A stretch of DNA of 64,000 bases from Alphaproteobacteria bacterium HGW-Alphaproteobacteria-4 (GCA_002842855.1 PHEE01000008.1:62001-126000); one strand, 5' to 3'. Shown: positions 42,830 to 52,492, counted from the stretch's first letter. The notes: a model not told the origin generated them from the letters alone. A program made the numbers and translations.

Positions 42830-45648
42830 GCCCGCGCCCTTTCGGCGCCTTCGACAATCGCCGCGCGCAGCTTTTTCTCGAGCGATTCCTGCCGCGGCTT
42901 GGAGTGGATTTTCAGCCCGAACATGTCTTTCACATAGAAACTGTCGACCACCTGCGCGCCAAAGGTCGCGATCACGGCGGAGGCAATGTAGATGTTGGCG
43001 GCTGCCATGGTGCGCGTCAGGTCATACAGCAGACCGGGGCGGTCGCGCGTATCGACCTCGATGATCGTATAGATCTCCGAGCCCTCGTTGTCGAAGGTGA
43101 TATGGGTAGGAAAGCGGAATTCGCGCTCGCGCTTTTTCACCTTGTCGCGGCTTTTCAGCGCCTCGCGCGCCACCAGCTCGCCCCGCAGCGTGCGCAGAAT
43201 GGTTTCGCGCAGGCGCGGCAGGCGCGCGGCCTCATAAGGGTGACCATCGGCATCTTGCACCCAGAACACATCTGTGGCGTAGCCGTCTTTCGAGGTATAG
43301 GTGCGCGCATCGACCACATTTGCCCCGGCCAAAGCCAGCGCCCCCGCCATGCGGGCAAAAATGCCGGGGTGGTCGGCCAGCGCAAAGGCGGCACGGGTGG
43401 CATCGTGGTCTGGGTCGGGGTGCAGGTCGATGCGAATCTCGTCTTCGGCCAGACCCTTGAGCAGATTGGCGAAAATAAGGTGGCTTTCGGTCGAAAGCCC
43501 CTGCCAATAGGGCGCGTAATGGCGGCCTAGTTCGGCGCGCACTTCGCGCGGGTCCCAGTCGGCCAGTGCCTCGCGCAGGGCGCGCTTGGCCTCATTTTCG
43601 CGTTGCTCGCGGTTCACCGCTTCCAGCCCGGTTTCCAGCGCCGCGGCGGTTTCGGCATGCAGGCGCCGGAACAACATCGCTTTCCAGTTGTTCCAGGTGC
43701 CGGGGCCGACGCCGCGAATGTCGCAGACCGTCAGCACGGTCAAGAGATCGAGCCGCTTGCGTGTTTTCACCAGCTTGGCGAAATCGCGCACTGTGCGCGG
43801 GTCGGAAAGGTCGCGCTTTTGCGCGATGTCGGACATCAACAGATGCGAGCGCACCAGCCATTCGACTGTTTCGGTTTCCTCGGCGTTCAGGCCCAGCCGC
43901 GGCGCCACCTTGCGCGCGATCTGCGCCCCCAGGATCGAATGATCCTCGGGGCGCCCCTTGCCGATGTCGTGCAGCAGCAGCGCTATGTAGATGATGCGGC
44001 GGTTGATGCCGTCTTTCAGGATCTGCGTCGTCAGCGGCAATTCTTCGACCAACTCGCCGCGCTCGATCTGCGCCAAGGTCGAGATGCATTGAATCGTGTG
44101 CTCGTCTACCGTGTAGTGGTGGTAAACGTTGAATTGCATCATCGCCACGATCGGCTCGAATTCGGGGATGAAAGCGCCGAGCACGCCCAACTCGTTCATG
44201 CGCCGCAGCGCGCGTTCGGGGTTGCCGTGCTTCAACAGCAGGTCGAGGAAAATGCGCGCCGCATCGCGGTCTTCGCGCAAAGTGTCATCGATGCGGTCGA
44301 GGTTGGCGGCGACAAGGCGCATCGCATCGGGGTGGATCAAAAGCCCGGTGCGCAGCGCCTCTTCAAATAGTTCAAGAAACGCGATGGGGCGGGCAAGAAA
44401 CGCTTTCGGGTCGATGACATTCAGGCGGTTGCCGGTTTCGCGGTAGCCGGACCTGAGCTTCTTGCGGCGGTGAAAGAACCGCTCCAGCATCGGCACACGT
44501 TTCTTGTGCTGCGCCTCCAGCGCGGTCAGGAACACGCGGGTCAGCTCGCCAACCCGCGTTGCCTGGCGGAAATAATCCTGCATGAAATGCTCGACCGCGC
44601 GGCGCCCGGCACCATCTTCGTAGCCCATGCGGCGGGCGACCTCGACCTGAAGGTCGAAGGTCAGCTGGTCGGTCGTGCGCCCGGTGATCAGGTGCATGTG
44701 GCAGCGCACGGCCCAGAGAAAATCTTCCGCCTGCCTGAAATTCTCATATTCATCACGCGTATAGACGCCGCGATCCACCAGATCGGCGGCGCTGTCGACC
44801 TGATGGATGTATTTGGCGATCCAGTAGAGCGCCTGCAGATCGCGCAGGCCGCCCTTGCCCTCCTTGACGTTCGGTTCCAGCACATAGCGCATGCCGCCCT
44901 GGCGCTTGTGCCGCTCGGCGCGCTCGGCAAGTTTGGCTTCGATGAACTCGGCCTCGGTACCGCGAAACAGCTCGGCCCGCAGGCGCGTGCGCAGCTCGTC
45001 GGCCAGCGCCTTGTTGCCGCCGATGAAGCGATGTTCCAGCAAAGCGGTGCGGATGGTGTAGTCTTCGCGGCCAAGGCGCAGGCAGTCTTGCACGGTGCGG
45101 CAGGAATGACCGACCTTCAGCTTCAGATCCCACAGCATGTAGAGCATGCTTTCGATCACGCTTTCGGACCAGGGCGTGACCTTCCACGGGGTCAGCAGCA
45201 ACAGGTCCACGTCGGAATGCGGCGCCATTTCGGCGCGGCCATAGCCGCCTACCGCCAGCACCGCGATCTTTTCGGCCTGCGCGGCGCCTTGCACCGGATG
45301 CAACAGCGTGATGGCAACCTCCAGCACGGTTAGCACGATGGCATCGGTCAGGTCGGAATAGGCGCGCACCACGGCCCGCGCGGCGCGCGGGTTCGCGGCA
45401 AGCTGCGCTTCGATTGCCTTTGTCGCGCTGTGGCGCGCCTCAATGATTCGGCCGACGGTGCGGGAGCGAATCTCGCGGTTGTCCGTTAACGGGGCGAGTT
45501 CGGCCAGCAAGTCCGCGCGAAAGGCGGCGGGCGCCGACACCAAATCCGCCCCGGCCGGAACCGGGGCGGAAAAGTGCGGTGCGGCTGCGGCGGGTGCGTG
45601 GGCCGGTTCAGAACCCGGCGCCACCGAAGCTTCTGGGGGCTGGGTCAA
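42826..45648 (-). CDS. glnD: [protein-PII] uridylyltransferase / uridylyl-removing enzyme
   Basis: A 940-residue bifunctional nitrogen sensor that uridylylates PII proteins under nitrogen limitation and removes UMP when glutamine is high. The nucleotidyltransferase domain has AVGGYGRAEMAPHSDVDLLLL; the HD hydrolase domain has YTVDEHTIQCIS and LLLHDIGKGRPEDHSILGAQIA; two C-terminal ACT domains sense glutamine (HPGIFARMAGALALAGANVVDA and DRPGLLYDLTRTMAAANIYI). The 5' end is uncertain: the frame taken starts with TTG at 45648 and gives a Pro/Ala-rich leader overlapping the LpoA-like gene by 41 bases; GTG near 45540 is an alternative. Confidence 0.95.
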   Translation of the reverse strand: MTQPPEASVAPGSEPAHAPAAAAPHFSAPVPAGADLVSAPAAFRADLLAELAPLTDNREIRSRTVGRIIEARHSATKAIEAQLAANPRAARAVVRAYSDLTDAIVLTVLEVAITLLHPVQGAAQAEKIAVLAVGGYGRAEMAPHSDVDLLLLTPWKVTPWSESVIESMLYMLWDLKLKVGHSCRTVQDCLRLGREDYTIRTALLEHRFIGGNKALADELRTRLRAELFRGTEAEFIEAKLAERAERHKRQGGMRYVLEPNVKEGKGGLRDLQALYWIAKYIHQVDSAADLVDRGVYTRDEYENFRQAEDFLWAVRCHMHLITGRTTDQLTFDLQVEVARRMGYEDGAGRRAVEHFMQDYFRQATRVGELTRVFLTALEAQHKKRVPMLERFFHRRKKLRSGYRETGNRLNVIDPKAFLARPIAFLELFEEALRTGLLIHPDAMRLVAANLDRIDDTLREDRDAARIFLDLLLKHGNPERALRRMNELGVLGAFIPEFEPIVAMMQFNVYHHYTVDEHTIQCISTLAQIERGELVEELPLTTQILKDGINRRIIYIALLLHDIGKGRPEDHSILGAQIARKVAPRLGLNAEETETVEWLVRSHLLMSDIAQKRDLSDPRTVRDFAKLVKTRKRLDLLTVLTVCDIRGVGPGTWNNWKAMLFRRLHAETAAALETGLEAVNREQRENEAKRALREALADWDPREVRAELGRHYAPYWQGLSTESHLIFANLLKGLAEDEIRIDLHPDPDHDATRAAFALADHPGIFARMAGALALAGANVVDARTYTSKDGYATDVFWVQDADGHPYEAARLPRLRETILRTLRGELVAREALKSRDKVKKREREFRFPTHITFDNEGSEIYTIIEVDTRDRPGLLYDLTRTMAAANIYIASAVIATFGAQVVDSFYVKDMFGLKIHSKPRQESLEKKLRAAIVEGAERARA

Positions 45649-46783
45649 TGACGATCACCTGATTGTTGCGCACCTCGGCCACGGCAAGCCCGCGCTCGTT
45701 CGTACCATCGGCCAGAAGCCGGAAGATACCGTTGACACCCACGAAACCTGCCCCTTGCGTCAGCGCGGCGCTGGTCAGGGCATCGGCCTTGCCCGCCTGA
45801 ACCAAAGCGCCAATGGCGGCGATGCCGTCGTAGGCAAGCCCCGAAATCGGGTGCGGAGGTTCGCCGAAAGCAGCCTGATAGCGGGCGGCGAACTGGCCGT
45901 TCAGGCCCGGGTCTGGCAGCGCAAACCAGCCACCCTGCACCCCAGGCAGCGCCAGGGTCGAGGGCGGAATATCCCACCGCGTCAAGCCGATGAACTGAAC
46001 GATGGCACGGTCTACGCCCTGCTCGGGCAAGAGTTGCGTAAGGTAGGAAAGCGCGCCCGAGGTGTCGGCGGTCATGAAGATCGCATCGACCTCGCCGCTT
46101 TTCGCGCGCGCCGCAATCGCCGGGATCGCGTTGATCACGCCCTCTTGCGAGAACGGGTAGGAAAAATTGCCCGCCGGAAGCGCACCATTGCGCGCGATGG
46201 CGCCGGTAATGGCGCGTGCGCCAGCCTCGCCCGCGGCGGTCTGTTCGTTGACCATCAGGATGCGTTTCTTTCCGACCCGCGCGGCATAGCTGACCAGACG
46301 GTTCGCGGTGTTGGGAAAGGTTGGACCGAGCACAAAAACGTTGCCGCCTGCGATATCGGTGTTGTTGGAGAACGACAGCACGTTAACCCCGGCGGGCGCC
46401 ACCGCCCGGCCCACCGCATTGGCGGCTTCGGCAAAGACCGGCCCGAGAATGATCTTGGCGCCCTCATTGACCGCTTGCGTTGCAACTGCGGCCGCCTGGG
46501 CCGGATCGCCGCCGGTATTGTAGACGCGCAGGTCGATCGTCACCCCCTGCAAATCGGCGATCGCCATTTCGGCGGCCTGCCGCAAGCCGCGTGCAAGGAA
46601 CTCGTCGCCCGAGTTGCCGCCCCCCCCCGGAACCAACAGCGCCACCGGCACTGGCACATCGGTATTGATCCGCGGGCCGGTGCCTCCGATCGCGCCGGTG
46701 TCGCACGAGGCAAGCCAAAGCGCCGCGGCGAGCGCGCCGAGGCGAAGCAGAAGGTTGCGGGCTTTCGGTAAAACGGCGAACAT
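45608..46783 (-). CDS. LpoA-like lipoprotein, penicillin-binding protein activator family
   Basis: A 391-residue predicted lipoprotein. The N-terminus has a lipobox LWLASC (cysteine at about residue 26), so it is probably outer-membrane anchored. The rest is a periplasmic binding-protein type I fold: VALLVPGGGGNSGDEFLARG, QAAEMAIADLQG, ILGPVFAEAANAVGRAV and FSNNTDIAGGNVFVLGPTFP. This matches the C-terminal domain of LpoA, which activates PBP1A-type peptidoglycan synthases. The gene order divergent from rsmI and yraN is the same as yraL/lpoA(yraM)/yraN in E. coli, supporting the call. The N-terminal helical domain of enterobacterial LpoA is missing. Confidence 0.85.
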   Translation of the reverse strand: MFAVLPKARNLLLRLGALAAALWLASCDTGAIGGTGPRINTDVPVPVALLVPGGGGNSGDEFLARGLRQAAEMAIADLQGVTIDLRVYNTGGDPAQAAAVATQAVNEGAKIILGPVFAEAANAVGRAVAPAGVNVLSFSNNTDIAGGNVFVLGPTFPNTANRLVSYAARVGKKRILMVNEQTAAGEAGARAITGAIARNGALPAGNFSYPFSQEGVINAIPAIAARAKSGEVDAIFMTADTSGALSYLTQLLPEQGVDRAIVQFIGLTRWDIPPSTLALPGVQGGWFALPDPGLNGQFAARYQAAFGEPPHPISGLAYDGIAAIGALVQAGKADALTSAALTQGAGFVGVNGIFRLLADGTNERGLAVAEVRNNQVIVIDPAPRSFGGAGF

Positions 46784-46883
46784 GGCGGCGGTCCTCGTAT
46801 CCGGGTACAGGGGCATTGCGGCCGAGCGTAAGCGCTTCGCCGGGCGAAGTAAACTTTGCAAACCAGGCGAATGGCGGTGGCGC

Positions 46884-47795
46884 ATGACGGAAACTACGCA
46901 GACGGGCGGAACCCTGCCGGTGGCGCAGCACAGCGCGGCACATGCCGTGGTGCGGCTGCCGCCGGGGCTCTACTTTGTCGCCACACCGATCGGTGCGGCG
47001 CGCGACATCACCTTGCGCGGGCTCGACATTCTGGCCTCGGCCGACCTGTTGGCCGCCGAAGACACGCGCACGCTGCGCCATCTTCTCGATATCCACGGCG
47101 TGGCGCTTTCGGGGCGCCCGCTCATTGCCTATCACGATCACAACGGCGCTGCAGTGCGCCCGCGCATCCTGCGCGCGCTCGCCGAAGGCAAGAGCGTGGC
47201 TTATGCGAGCGAAGCCGGAACGCCGCTGGTGGCGGACCCCGGTTTTCAGTTGGGCCGCGCCGCACTGGCGGCAGGCGCGCCGGTGTTTGCCGCCCCCGGC
47301 CCTTCTGCGGTGCTCGCGGCGCTGACAGTTTCGGGGCTGCCCTCGGACCGTTTTCTGTTCGCAGGCTTTCCCCCCGCAACCAAGGCGGCGCGCAAGAGCT
47401 GGCTGACGGCGATCAAGGACGTTCAGGCAACGCTGATCTTCTACGAATCGCCAAAACGCGTTTGCCAATTGTTAATTGATCTGGCGCAATGCTTGGGCGG
47501 TGAACGACAGGCGGTGGTGGCACGGGAACTGACGAAACGCTTTGAAGAGGTGCGGCGCGGTACAGTGTCAGAGCTGGCGGCCGGATTTTCAGGACAGTCC
47601 GTGAAAGGCGAAATTGTGGTGCTGGTGGACCGCGCAGCGATGGCCCCGGCTGGGCTCGACGAGGTGGAGGCGGCTTTGCGCGACAGGTTGGCGCGGATGC
47701 GCGTGAAGGAAGCGGCTACCGAGGTGGCCGAAGCACTGGGCGTGCCCCGGCGAGACGTCTACCAGATGGCCTTGCGGCTGGAGGCGGAAGAATGA
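46884..47795 (+). CDS. rsmI: 16S rRNA (cytidine(1402)-2'-O)-methyltransferase
   Basis: A 303-residue SAM-dependent methyltransferase of the tetrapyrrole-methylase fold that 2'-O-methylates C1402 in the ribosomal P site. Seen are the SAM-binding LYFVATPIGAARDITLRGLDIL, AEDTRTLRHLLDIHG, SEAGTPLVADPGFQL and the substrate-side FAGFPP and LIFYESPKRV. The C-terminal small domain contains RMRVKEAATEVAEALGVPRRDVYQMAL. The start at 46884 (MTETTQTGG) follows GGCGGTGG. Its stop overlaps the start of yraN (ATGA), so the two are co-translated. Confidence 0.95.
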   Translation: MTETTQTGGTLPVAQHSAAHAVVRLPPGLYFVATPIGAARDITLRGLDILASADLLAAEDTRTLRHLLDIHGVALSGRPLIAYHDHNGAAVRPRILRALAEGKSVAYASEAGTPLVADPGFQLGRAALAAGAPVFAAPGPSAVLAALTVSGLPSDRFLFAGFPPATKAARKSWLTAIKDVQATLIFYESPKRVCQLLIDLAQCLGGERQAVVARELTKRFEEVRRGTVSELAAGFSGQSVKGEIVVLVDRAAMAPAGLDEVEAALRDRLARMRVKEAATEVAEALGVPRRDVYQMALRLEAEE

Positions 47796-48148
47796 GCGGA
47801 GCGGTATCCTACAGGGATGGTTTGGCGGCCGAAGCGCAGGTGGCTGCACACTATGTGCAAAGCGGGCGCTGCATTGCCGCCAGCCGCTGGCGCGGCTCTG
47901 GCGGCGAGATCGACCTGATCGCCCGCGAAGGCGCGGGGCTCGTGTTCATCGAGGTCAAGAAGTCGGTAACCCATGCCCGCGCCGCCGAGCGGCTTTCACG
48001 AAGGCAGATGGATCGCATCTATGCGTCTGCCAGCGAATTTATTGCGGGCGAACCTTTGGGGCAGGGCACGGCGGTGCGATTTGATGTGGCGCTGGTGGAT
48101 GCGGTCGGGCGCATCGAAATTCTCGAAAATGCTTTCGGGCTTGACTGA
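47792..48148 (+). CDS. yraN: YraN family (UPF0102) endonuclease-like protein
   Basis: A 118-residue UPF0102 protein with a PD-(D/E)xK nuclease-like fold: RDGLAAEAQVAAHYVQSG, then GEIDLIAREGAGLVFIEVKKS, which provides the acidic and lysine residues of the active site, and SRRQMDRIYASASEFI. The biological role is unproven; the family is thought to act on DNA or RNA junctions. It overlaps rsmI by four bases and lies just upstream of gshB, a conserved order. Confidence 0.9.
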   Translation: MSGAVSYRDGLAAEAQVAAHYVQSGRCIAASRWRGSGGEIDLIAREGAGLVFIEVKKSVTHARAAERLSRRQMDRIYASASEFIAGEPLGQGTAVRFDVALVDAVGRIEILENAFGLD

Positions 48149-48207
48149 GGCGCGGTTGCATCAGGCGCGCGGCTACGCCATGAAGGGTGCCAGTATGGGG
48201 GTGCTGC

Positions 48208-49152
48208 ATGGCCTTGAAAGTCGCGATTCAGATGGACCCGATCGGCGCGATCAATATCGATGCCGACAGCACATTCCGTATTGCGCTTGAAGCGCAGGCG
48301 CGGGGGCATCAACTGTTCTATTACACGCCCGATCGGCTGGCCTATCGCGAAGGCAGGATCGTTGCCCGTGGTTGGCCACTGCAGGTGCGTCCGGTGCGGG
48401 GCGACCATTTCATGCTGGGTGCCGAGACCGAGGTTGATCTGGCCGATTGGGATGTGGTCTGGCTGCGGCAGGATCCGCCTTTCGACATGGGTTACATTAC
48501 CACCACGCATCTGCTGGAGCGTATCCACCCGGCGACACTGGTCGTGAATGACCCGTTCTGGGTGCGCAACTCGCCCGAAAAGCTTTTGGTGCTGAATTTC
48601 CCAGACCTGACGCCCCCAACCTTGATCGCGCGCGATCTCACCACCATTCGGGCCTTTCGGGCGCGCCACGGCGACATCATCCTGAAACCGCTTTATGGCA
48701 ACGGCGGTGCCGGGGTCTTTCGGCTTGATCCGGGCGATCGCAATCTTGCCTCGCTGCACGAGCTTTTCAGCGGCATTAACCGCGAGCCGCTGATTGCGCA
48801 GAAGTTTGTGCCCGACGTGGCGAAAGGCGACAAGCGCATCATCCTGATCAACGGTGAGCCTGTGGGGGCGATTAACCGGGTACCCGCCGAGGGTGAGACG
48901 CGGTCGAACATGCATGTGGGTGGGCGGCCTGAGCAGATTGGCTTGACCGCGCGCGACCGCGAGATTTGCGCACGCATCGGCCCGCTATTGCGCGAAAAGG
49001 GGCAGGTTTTTGTCGGCATCGACGTGATCGGCGATTGGCTGACCGAGATCAACGTCACTTCGCCCACCGGCATTCAGGAGTTGGAGCGGTTTGATGGCAT
49101 CAACACCGCCGAGCGGATCTGGCAGGTGATTGAGGCCAAGCGGGCCGGCTAA
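48208..49152 (+). CDS. gshB: glutathione synthetase
   Basis: A 314-residue ATP-grasp ligase that joins glycine to gamma-glutamylcysteine. The N-terminus [34 protein letters not shown] is diagnostic. ATP-grasp elements are [59 protein letters not shown] and the metal-binding [18 protein letters not shown]. The start at 48208 has GGGGG upstream. It follows rsmI and yraN on the same strand. The product feeds the three glutathione-transferase-type genes in the window in a general sense. Confidence 0.97.
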   Translation: MALKVAIQMDPIGAINIDADSTFRIALEAQARGHQLFYYTPDRLAYREGRIVARGWPLQVRPVRGDHFMLGAETEVDLADWDVVWLRQDPPFDMGYITTTHLLERIHPATLVVNDPFWVRNSPEKLLVLNFPDLTPPTLIARDLTTIRAFRARHGDIILKPLYGNGGAGVFRLDPGDRNLASLHELFSGINREPLIAQKFVPDVAKGDKRIILINGEPVGAINRVPAEGETRSNMHVGGRPEQIGLTARDREICARIGPLLREKGQVFVGIDVIGDWLTEINVTSPTGIQELERFDGINTAERIWQVIEAKRAG

Positions 49153-49229
49153 GGTGTATCCTGCCTTATTGCCTTGCGCGCGGTTGCCCGCCCGAGGGTC
49201 TTCTGCTTGTGGGCGCGCCGGGTCCGTTC

Positions 49230-50744
49230 TCAGCGGCCGGCGGCAATGGTCAGGCGAAAGCTGACCGCTTCTGCGATATGCGGCAGGCGCAGCGATTCGG
49301 AACCGTCAAGGTCGGCGATTGTGCGCGCCACCCGCAGCACGCGGTGGTAGCCGCGCGCGGTCAGGCCGAACCTGTCGGCCACCCGCGCCAGCAAGGCCCG
49401 GCCCTCGGAGTCGGGGCTGGCGACCTGATCGAGCAGTGCGCCTTCAGCTTCGGAGTTGACCCGCACCGCCGGGTGGGCTTTGTAGCGCGCATCTTGTCGC
49501 TGACGCGCGGCAAGCACCCGCGCGGCCACGGTGGAAGAACAGTCGCCTGAGGCGGGCAGATCAAGGTCGGAATAGGCCACAGGGGGTACCTCGATGCGCA
49601 GATCGAAGCGGTCCATCAGCGGCCCGGAAATGCGCCCGAGGTAGTCTTCACCGCAGATCGGAACGCGCGAGCAGGCGCGGGCCGGGTCGGCCAGGTGGCC
49701 ACATTTGCAGGGGTTAGCAGCCGCTACCAACAGGAACCGGCAGGGGTAGCGCACATGTGCATTGGCGCGCGCCACCACCACTTCACCGGTCTCGATCGGC
49801 TGGCGCAAGGTTTCGAGCACCGCGCGCGGGTATTCGGGAAACTCGTCCATGAACAGCACGCCGTTGTGCGCGAGGCTGATTTCGCCCGGTTTTGCGCCGC
49901 GCCCGCCGCCGACAATTGCCGCCATCGAAGCGGTATGATGTGGTTCGCGGAACGGCCGAGTGCGCGAAATGCCGCCTTCGCTGAGGAGCCCCGAAAGCGA
50001 GTGGATCATCGAAGTTTCGAGCGCTTCGGCTGGAGAAAGCGGCGGCAGGATTCCGGGGATGCGCGCGGCGAGCATCGATTTGCCTGCGCCGGGCGCACCG
50101 ACCATCAGCAGGTGGTGGCGCCCCGCTGCGGCGATTTCGAGCGCACGTTTGGCGCGTTCCTGACCCTTCACATCGCGCAAATCACGCGGCACGGGATCGC
50201 GCAGCACCTCACCGGGGCGGGCCGGGGCAAGCGGCGTGCGACCGGTGAAATGCGCAATTGCCTCTGCGAGTGTTGCGGGGGCAAGCACCTGGGTTGCACC
50301 AACCCATGCTGCCTCGGCGCCACAGGCGGCGGGGCAGATCAAGGTGCGGTCGTGTTCAGCGGCGGCCATTGCGGCGGGCAGGGCGCCCGCCACCGCGATC
50401 AGCCGCCCGTCCAGCGCAAGTTCGCCGAGCGCCACGCAGGCTTCGACATCTTCGCGCGGCAGAATCTCAATCGCGGCCAGCAGCGCCAGAGCAATCGGCA
50501 GGTCGAAATGCGAGCCTTCCTTGGGCAGGTCGGCGGGCGAGAGGTTCACCGTGATCTTCTTCGACGGCAGCGCGATGGAAAGCGCGCCGAGCGCCGCCCG
50601 CACACGTTCGCGCGCCTCGGATACCGCCTTGTCGGGAAGGCCCACGATGGCGAAGTTGGGAAGGCCTTGCGCCAGCGCGCATTGCACCTCGACCAGCCGC
50701 GCCTCGACGCCCTCGAAGGCGACTGTGTAGATTTGCGCCACCAT
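49230..50744 (-). CDS. comM: YifB/ComM family Mg-chelatase-like AAA ATPase
   Basis: A 504-residue ring helicase of the ComM/YifB family, which aids branch migration during natural transformation and recombination. The N-terminal Lon-substrate-like domain has VAFEGVEARLVEVQCALAQGLPNFAIVGLPDKAVSEARERVRAAL. The AAA core has Walker A GAPGAGKSMLAARIPG and Walker B GVLFMDEFPE. A four-cysteine zinc knuckle lies in AANPCKCGHLADPARACSRVPICGEDYL, before the sensor region GPLMDRFDLRIEV. The start at 50744 (MVAQIYTVAFEG) matches family practice. It converges with gshB. Confidence 0.92.
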   Translation of the reverse strand: MVAQIYTVAFEGVEARLVEVQCALAQGLPNFAIVGLPDKAVSEARERVRAALGALSIALPSKKITVNLSPADLPKEGSHFDLPIALALLAAIEILPREDVEACVALGELALDGRLIAVAGALPAAMAAAEHDRTLICPAACGAEAAWVGATQVLAPATLAEAIAHFTGRTPLAPARPGEVLRDPVPRDLRDVKGQERAKRALEIAAAGRHHLLMVGAPGAGKSMLAARIPGILPPLSPAEALETSMIHSLSGLLSEGGISRTRPFREPHHTASMAAIVGGGRGAKPGEISLAHNGVLFMDEFPEYPRAVLETLRQPIETGEVVVARANAHVRYPCRFLLVAAANPCKCGHLADPARACSRVPICGEDYLGRISGPLMDRFDLRIEVPPVAYSDLDLPASGDCSSTVAARVLAARQRQDARYKAHPAVRVNSEAEGALLDQVASPDSEGRALLARVADRFGLTARGYHRVLRVARTIADLDGSESLRLPHIAEAVSFRLTIAAGR

Positions 50745-50820
50745 CCTGCACCCGCATCCTGCCCCGGCATCGGGCTTAGGCCGCAAGGGTTTAGGAATGG
50801 TTAATTTCGATTAACCAAGC

Positions 50821-51510
50821 TCAGGCGGCAGGGCCCGGCCATGGTCGGGTTGGCCAGTCGCGTTTGTAAAAGGGCTGGTCGGGGCCCTCGACAAGGCCTT
50901 CGGCGCGCCAGCGGCAAAAGGCGGGATCGGCGAGTGTGGTGGCGACATAGGCGGCAGCTTCGGGCGCGACCGGCAAATTGTAGCCAGCGATGCGTGCAGC
51001 GACCGGGGCATAAAAGGCATCGGCTGCGCTCCAGCGTCCAAACAGCCACGGCCCGCTCGCGCCGAATTGACCGCGCGCGAGGTGCCACAACGCCTCGATC
51101 CGCGTCAGATCGGCCAGCACCGCGGCCGAAGGCACGCAATCGGCATAACTCACCCGCAGGTTCATCGGGCAATGTTCGCGCAGCGCGCCAAAGCCTGCGT
51201 GCATCTCGGCTGCCAGCCATCGCGCGACGGCGCGGGCGGTCGCATCCTCGGGCCAAAGCCGCGCCTCGGGGTGGCGTTCGGCCAGTGTCTCGGCAATCGC
51301 CAGCGTTTCGCCGATCACCTGACCTTCTGGCAGGCGCAGCGCGGGTGCGAGGCGGGCGGGGGCAAACTCGGCCATCAGGTGGTCGAAATCAGGTGCGTAA
51401 AGCCGCCCCGATTGGGTGGTCACCGCAATGCCGCCATGCGCGAACAATAGCCAGCCGCGCAGCGACCAGCTGGAATAGCTGCGGTCTCCGATTGCAAGGT
51501 TATAGCCCAT
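50821..51510 (-). CDS. glutathione S-transferase family protein (YfcF-like)
   Basis: A 229-residue GST. The N-terminus MGYNLAIGDRSYSSWSLRGWLLFAHGG has the SxWS/LRGW segment of zeta/YfcF-like members, where a serine activates glutathione. LYAPDFDHLMAEF and GQVIGETLAIAETLAERHPEA are the remaining glutathione-site elements, and the helical C-terminal domain has FGRWSAADAFYAPVAARI. The start at 51510 follows GGGGGGC. It diverges from rpoH2, so the 103-base gap must hold both promoters, and it may share oxidative-stress control with rpoH2. Confidence 0.87.
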   Translation of the reverse strand: MGYNLAIGDRSYSSWSLRGWLLFAHGGIAVTTQSGRLYAPDFDHLMAEFAPARLAPALRLPEGQVIGETLAIAETLAERHPEARLWPEDATARAVARWLAAEMHAGFGALREHCPMNLRVSYADCVPSAAVLADLTRIEALWHLARGQFGASGPWLFGRWSAADAFYAPVAARIAGYNLPVAPEAAAYVATTLADPAFCRWRAEGLVEGPDQPFYKRDWPTRPWPGPAA

Positions 51511-51533
51511 TGACGCCCCCCGGTGCAGCGCGG

Positions 51534-51561
51534 TGATCCGATCGCGCTTATGACGCGTATT
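51534..51561 (+). promoter_or_regulatory. candidate sigma-E (RpoE/ChrR-type) promoter of rpoH2
   Basis: TGATCC at 51534-51539 is followed after 18 bases by TATT at 51558-51561. This matches the TGATC-N18-TA pattern described for RpoE-dependent promoters in Rhodobacter sphaeroides, where rpoHII is a direct target. It lies 53 bases before the rpoH2 start. Sequence match only. Confidence 0.55.
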
Positions 51562-51613
51562 CATGGTCACAACGGGCGCGCAGCACAAGCGCCGCCGGGC
51601 AGGGAGAAGCGGC

Positions 51614-52492
51614 ATGGCATTCGACGGCATCCAGACCCAAACCTACCTGCGCCGCGCGATGCGCGGTGAAATGCTCGACGCCGACACCGAGCTGGCGCTG
51701 GCGCGCGCTTGGCGCCAACACGGCGATGAGGCGGCATTGGCGCGGTTGGTGGCAGCCTATATGAAGCTTGCGGTTTCGATGGCATCGCGGTTTCGCCGGT
51801 ATGGCGCCTCGATGGAAGAACTGGTGCAGGAGGCCACCGTGGGCCTGCTGAAAGCTGCACAGAAGTTTGATCCCGCACGCGGCAACCGTTTTTCGACCTA
51901 TGCCGTCTGGTGGGTCAGGGCGGCGCTGCAAGACTATACAATGCGCAACCATTCACTGGTGCGCACCGGGGCTACAACCGCGCAAAAATCACTCTTTTTC
52001 AACCTTCGGCGTGTTGAAGGCGAAATCTGGCGTGAGGCCGCGGAGGCTGGTCAGCGGCTGGGTGCCGAAGCGTTGCGGGCGCGCGTTGCCGCCAGGCTCG
52101 GGGTGACCGAGGCCGATGTGGAAACCATGCAGATGCGGCTTGCGGGGAGTGATTTGTCACTGAACATGCCGATCGCGGGCGAGGCGGGTGCGCAGGAGTG
52201 GGTCGATACGCTGGAAGATGACGCGCCGGGGGCCGCTGAAAGCGTGCCGCAGGCGCTTGATCTGGGGCGACTTCGGGGCTGGCTGGGTGCAGCGCTGGCA
52301 ACGCTCACGGCGCGCGAGCAGCGCATCATAGCCGCGCGGCGGCTGCGCGAGGCACCACGCACGCTTGAAGACCTGGGCGGCGAGCTGGGAATTTCCAAAG
52401 AGCGTGTGCGCCAGATCGAGGCGGTGGCCTTGGCCAAATTGCGCCGGACGCTTGCGGCGCGCGGGGTTGGTGTGCAAGACCTGTGGGCATGA
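51614..52492 (+). CDS. rpoH2: RNA polymerase sigma factor RpoH2 (sigma-32 family)
   Basis: A 292-residue alternative sigma factor of the heat-shock group. The N-terminal FDGIQTQTYLRRAMRGEMLDADTE, core-binding region 2 with RFSTYAVWWVRAALQDYTMRNHSLVR, the RpoH box QKSLFFNLRR and region 4 helix-turn-helix LEDLGGELGISKERVRQIEAVALAKLR are all present. RpoH2-type factors in Rhodobacter-like bacteria direct the response to singlet oxygen and other photo-oxidative stress under RpoE. The start at 51614 has GGGAGAAG. The next gene begins inside its stop (ATGA). Confidence 0.92.
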   Translation: MAFDGIQTQTYLRRAMRGEMLDADTELALARAWRQHGDEAALARLVAAYMKLAVSMASRFRRYGASMEELVQEATVGLLKAAQKFDPARGNRFSTYAVWWVRAALQDYTMRNHSLVRTGATTAQKSLFFNLRRVEGEIWREAAEAGQRLGAEALRARVAARLGVTEADVETMQMRLAGSDLSLNMPIAGEAGAQEWVDTLEDDAPGAAESVPQALDLGRLRGWLGAALATLTAREQRIIAARRLREAPRTLEDLGGELGISKERVRQIEAVALAKLRRTLAARGVGVQDLWA

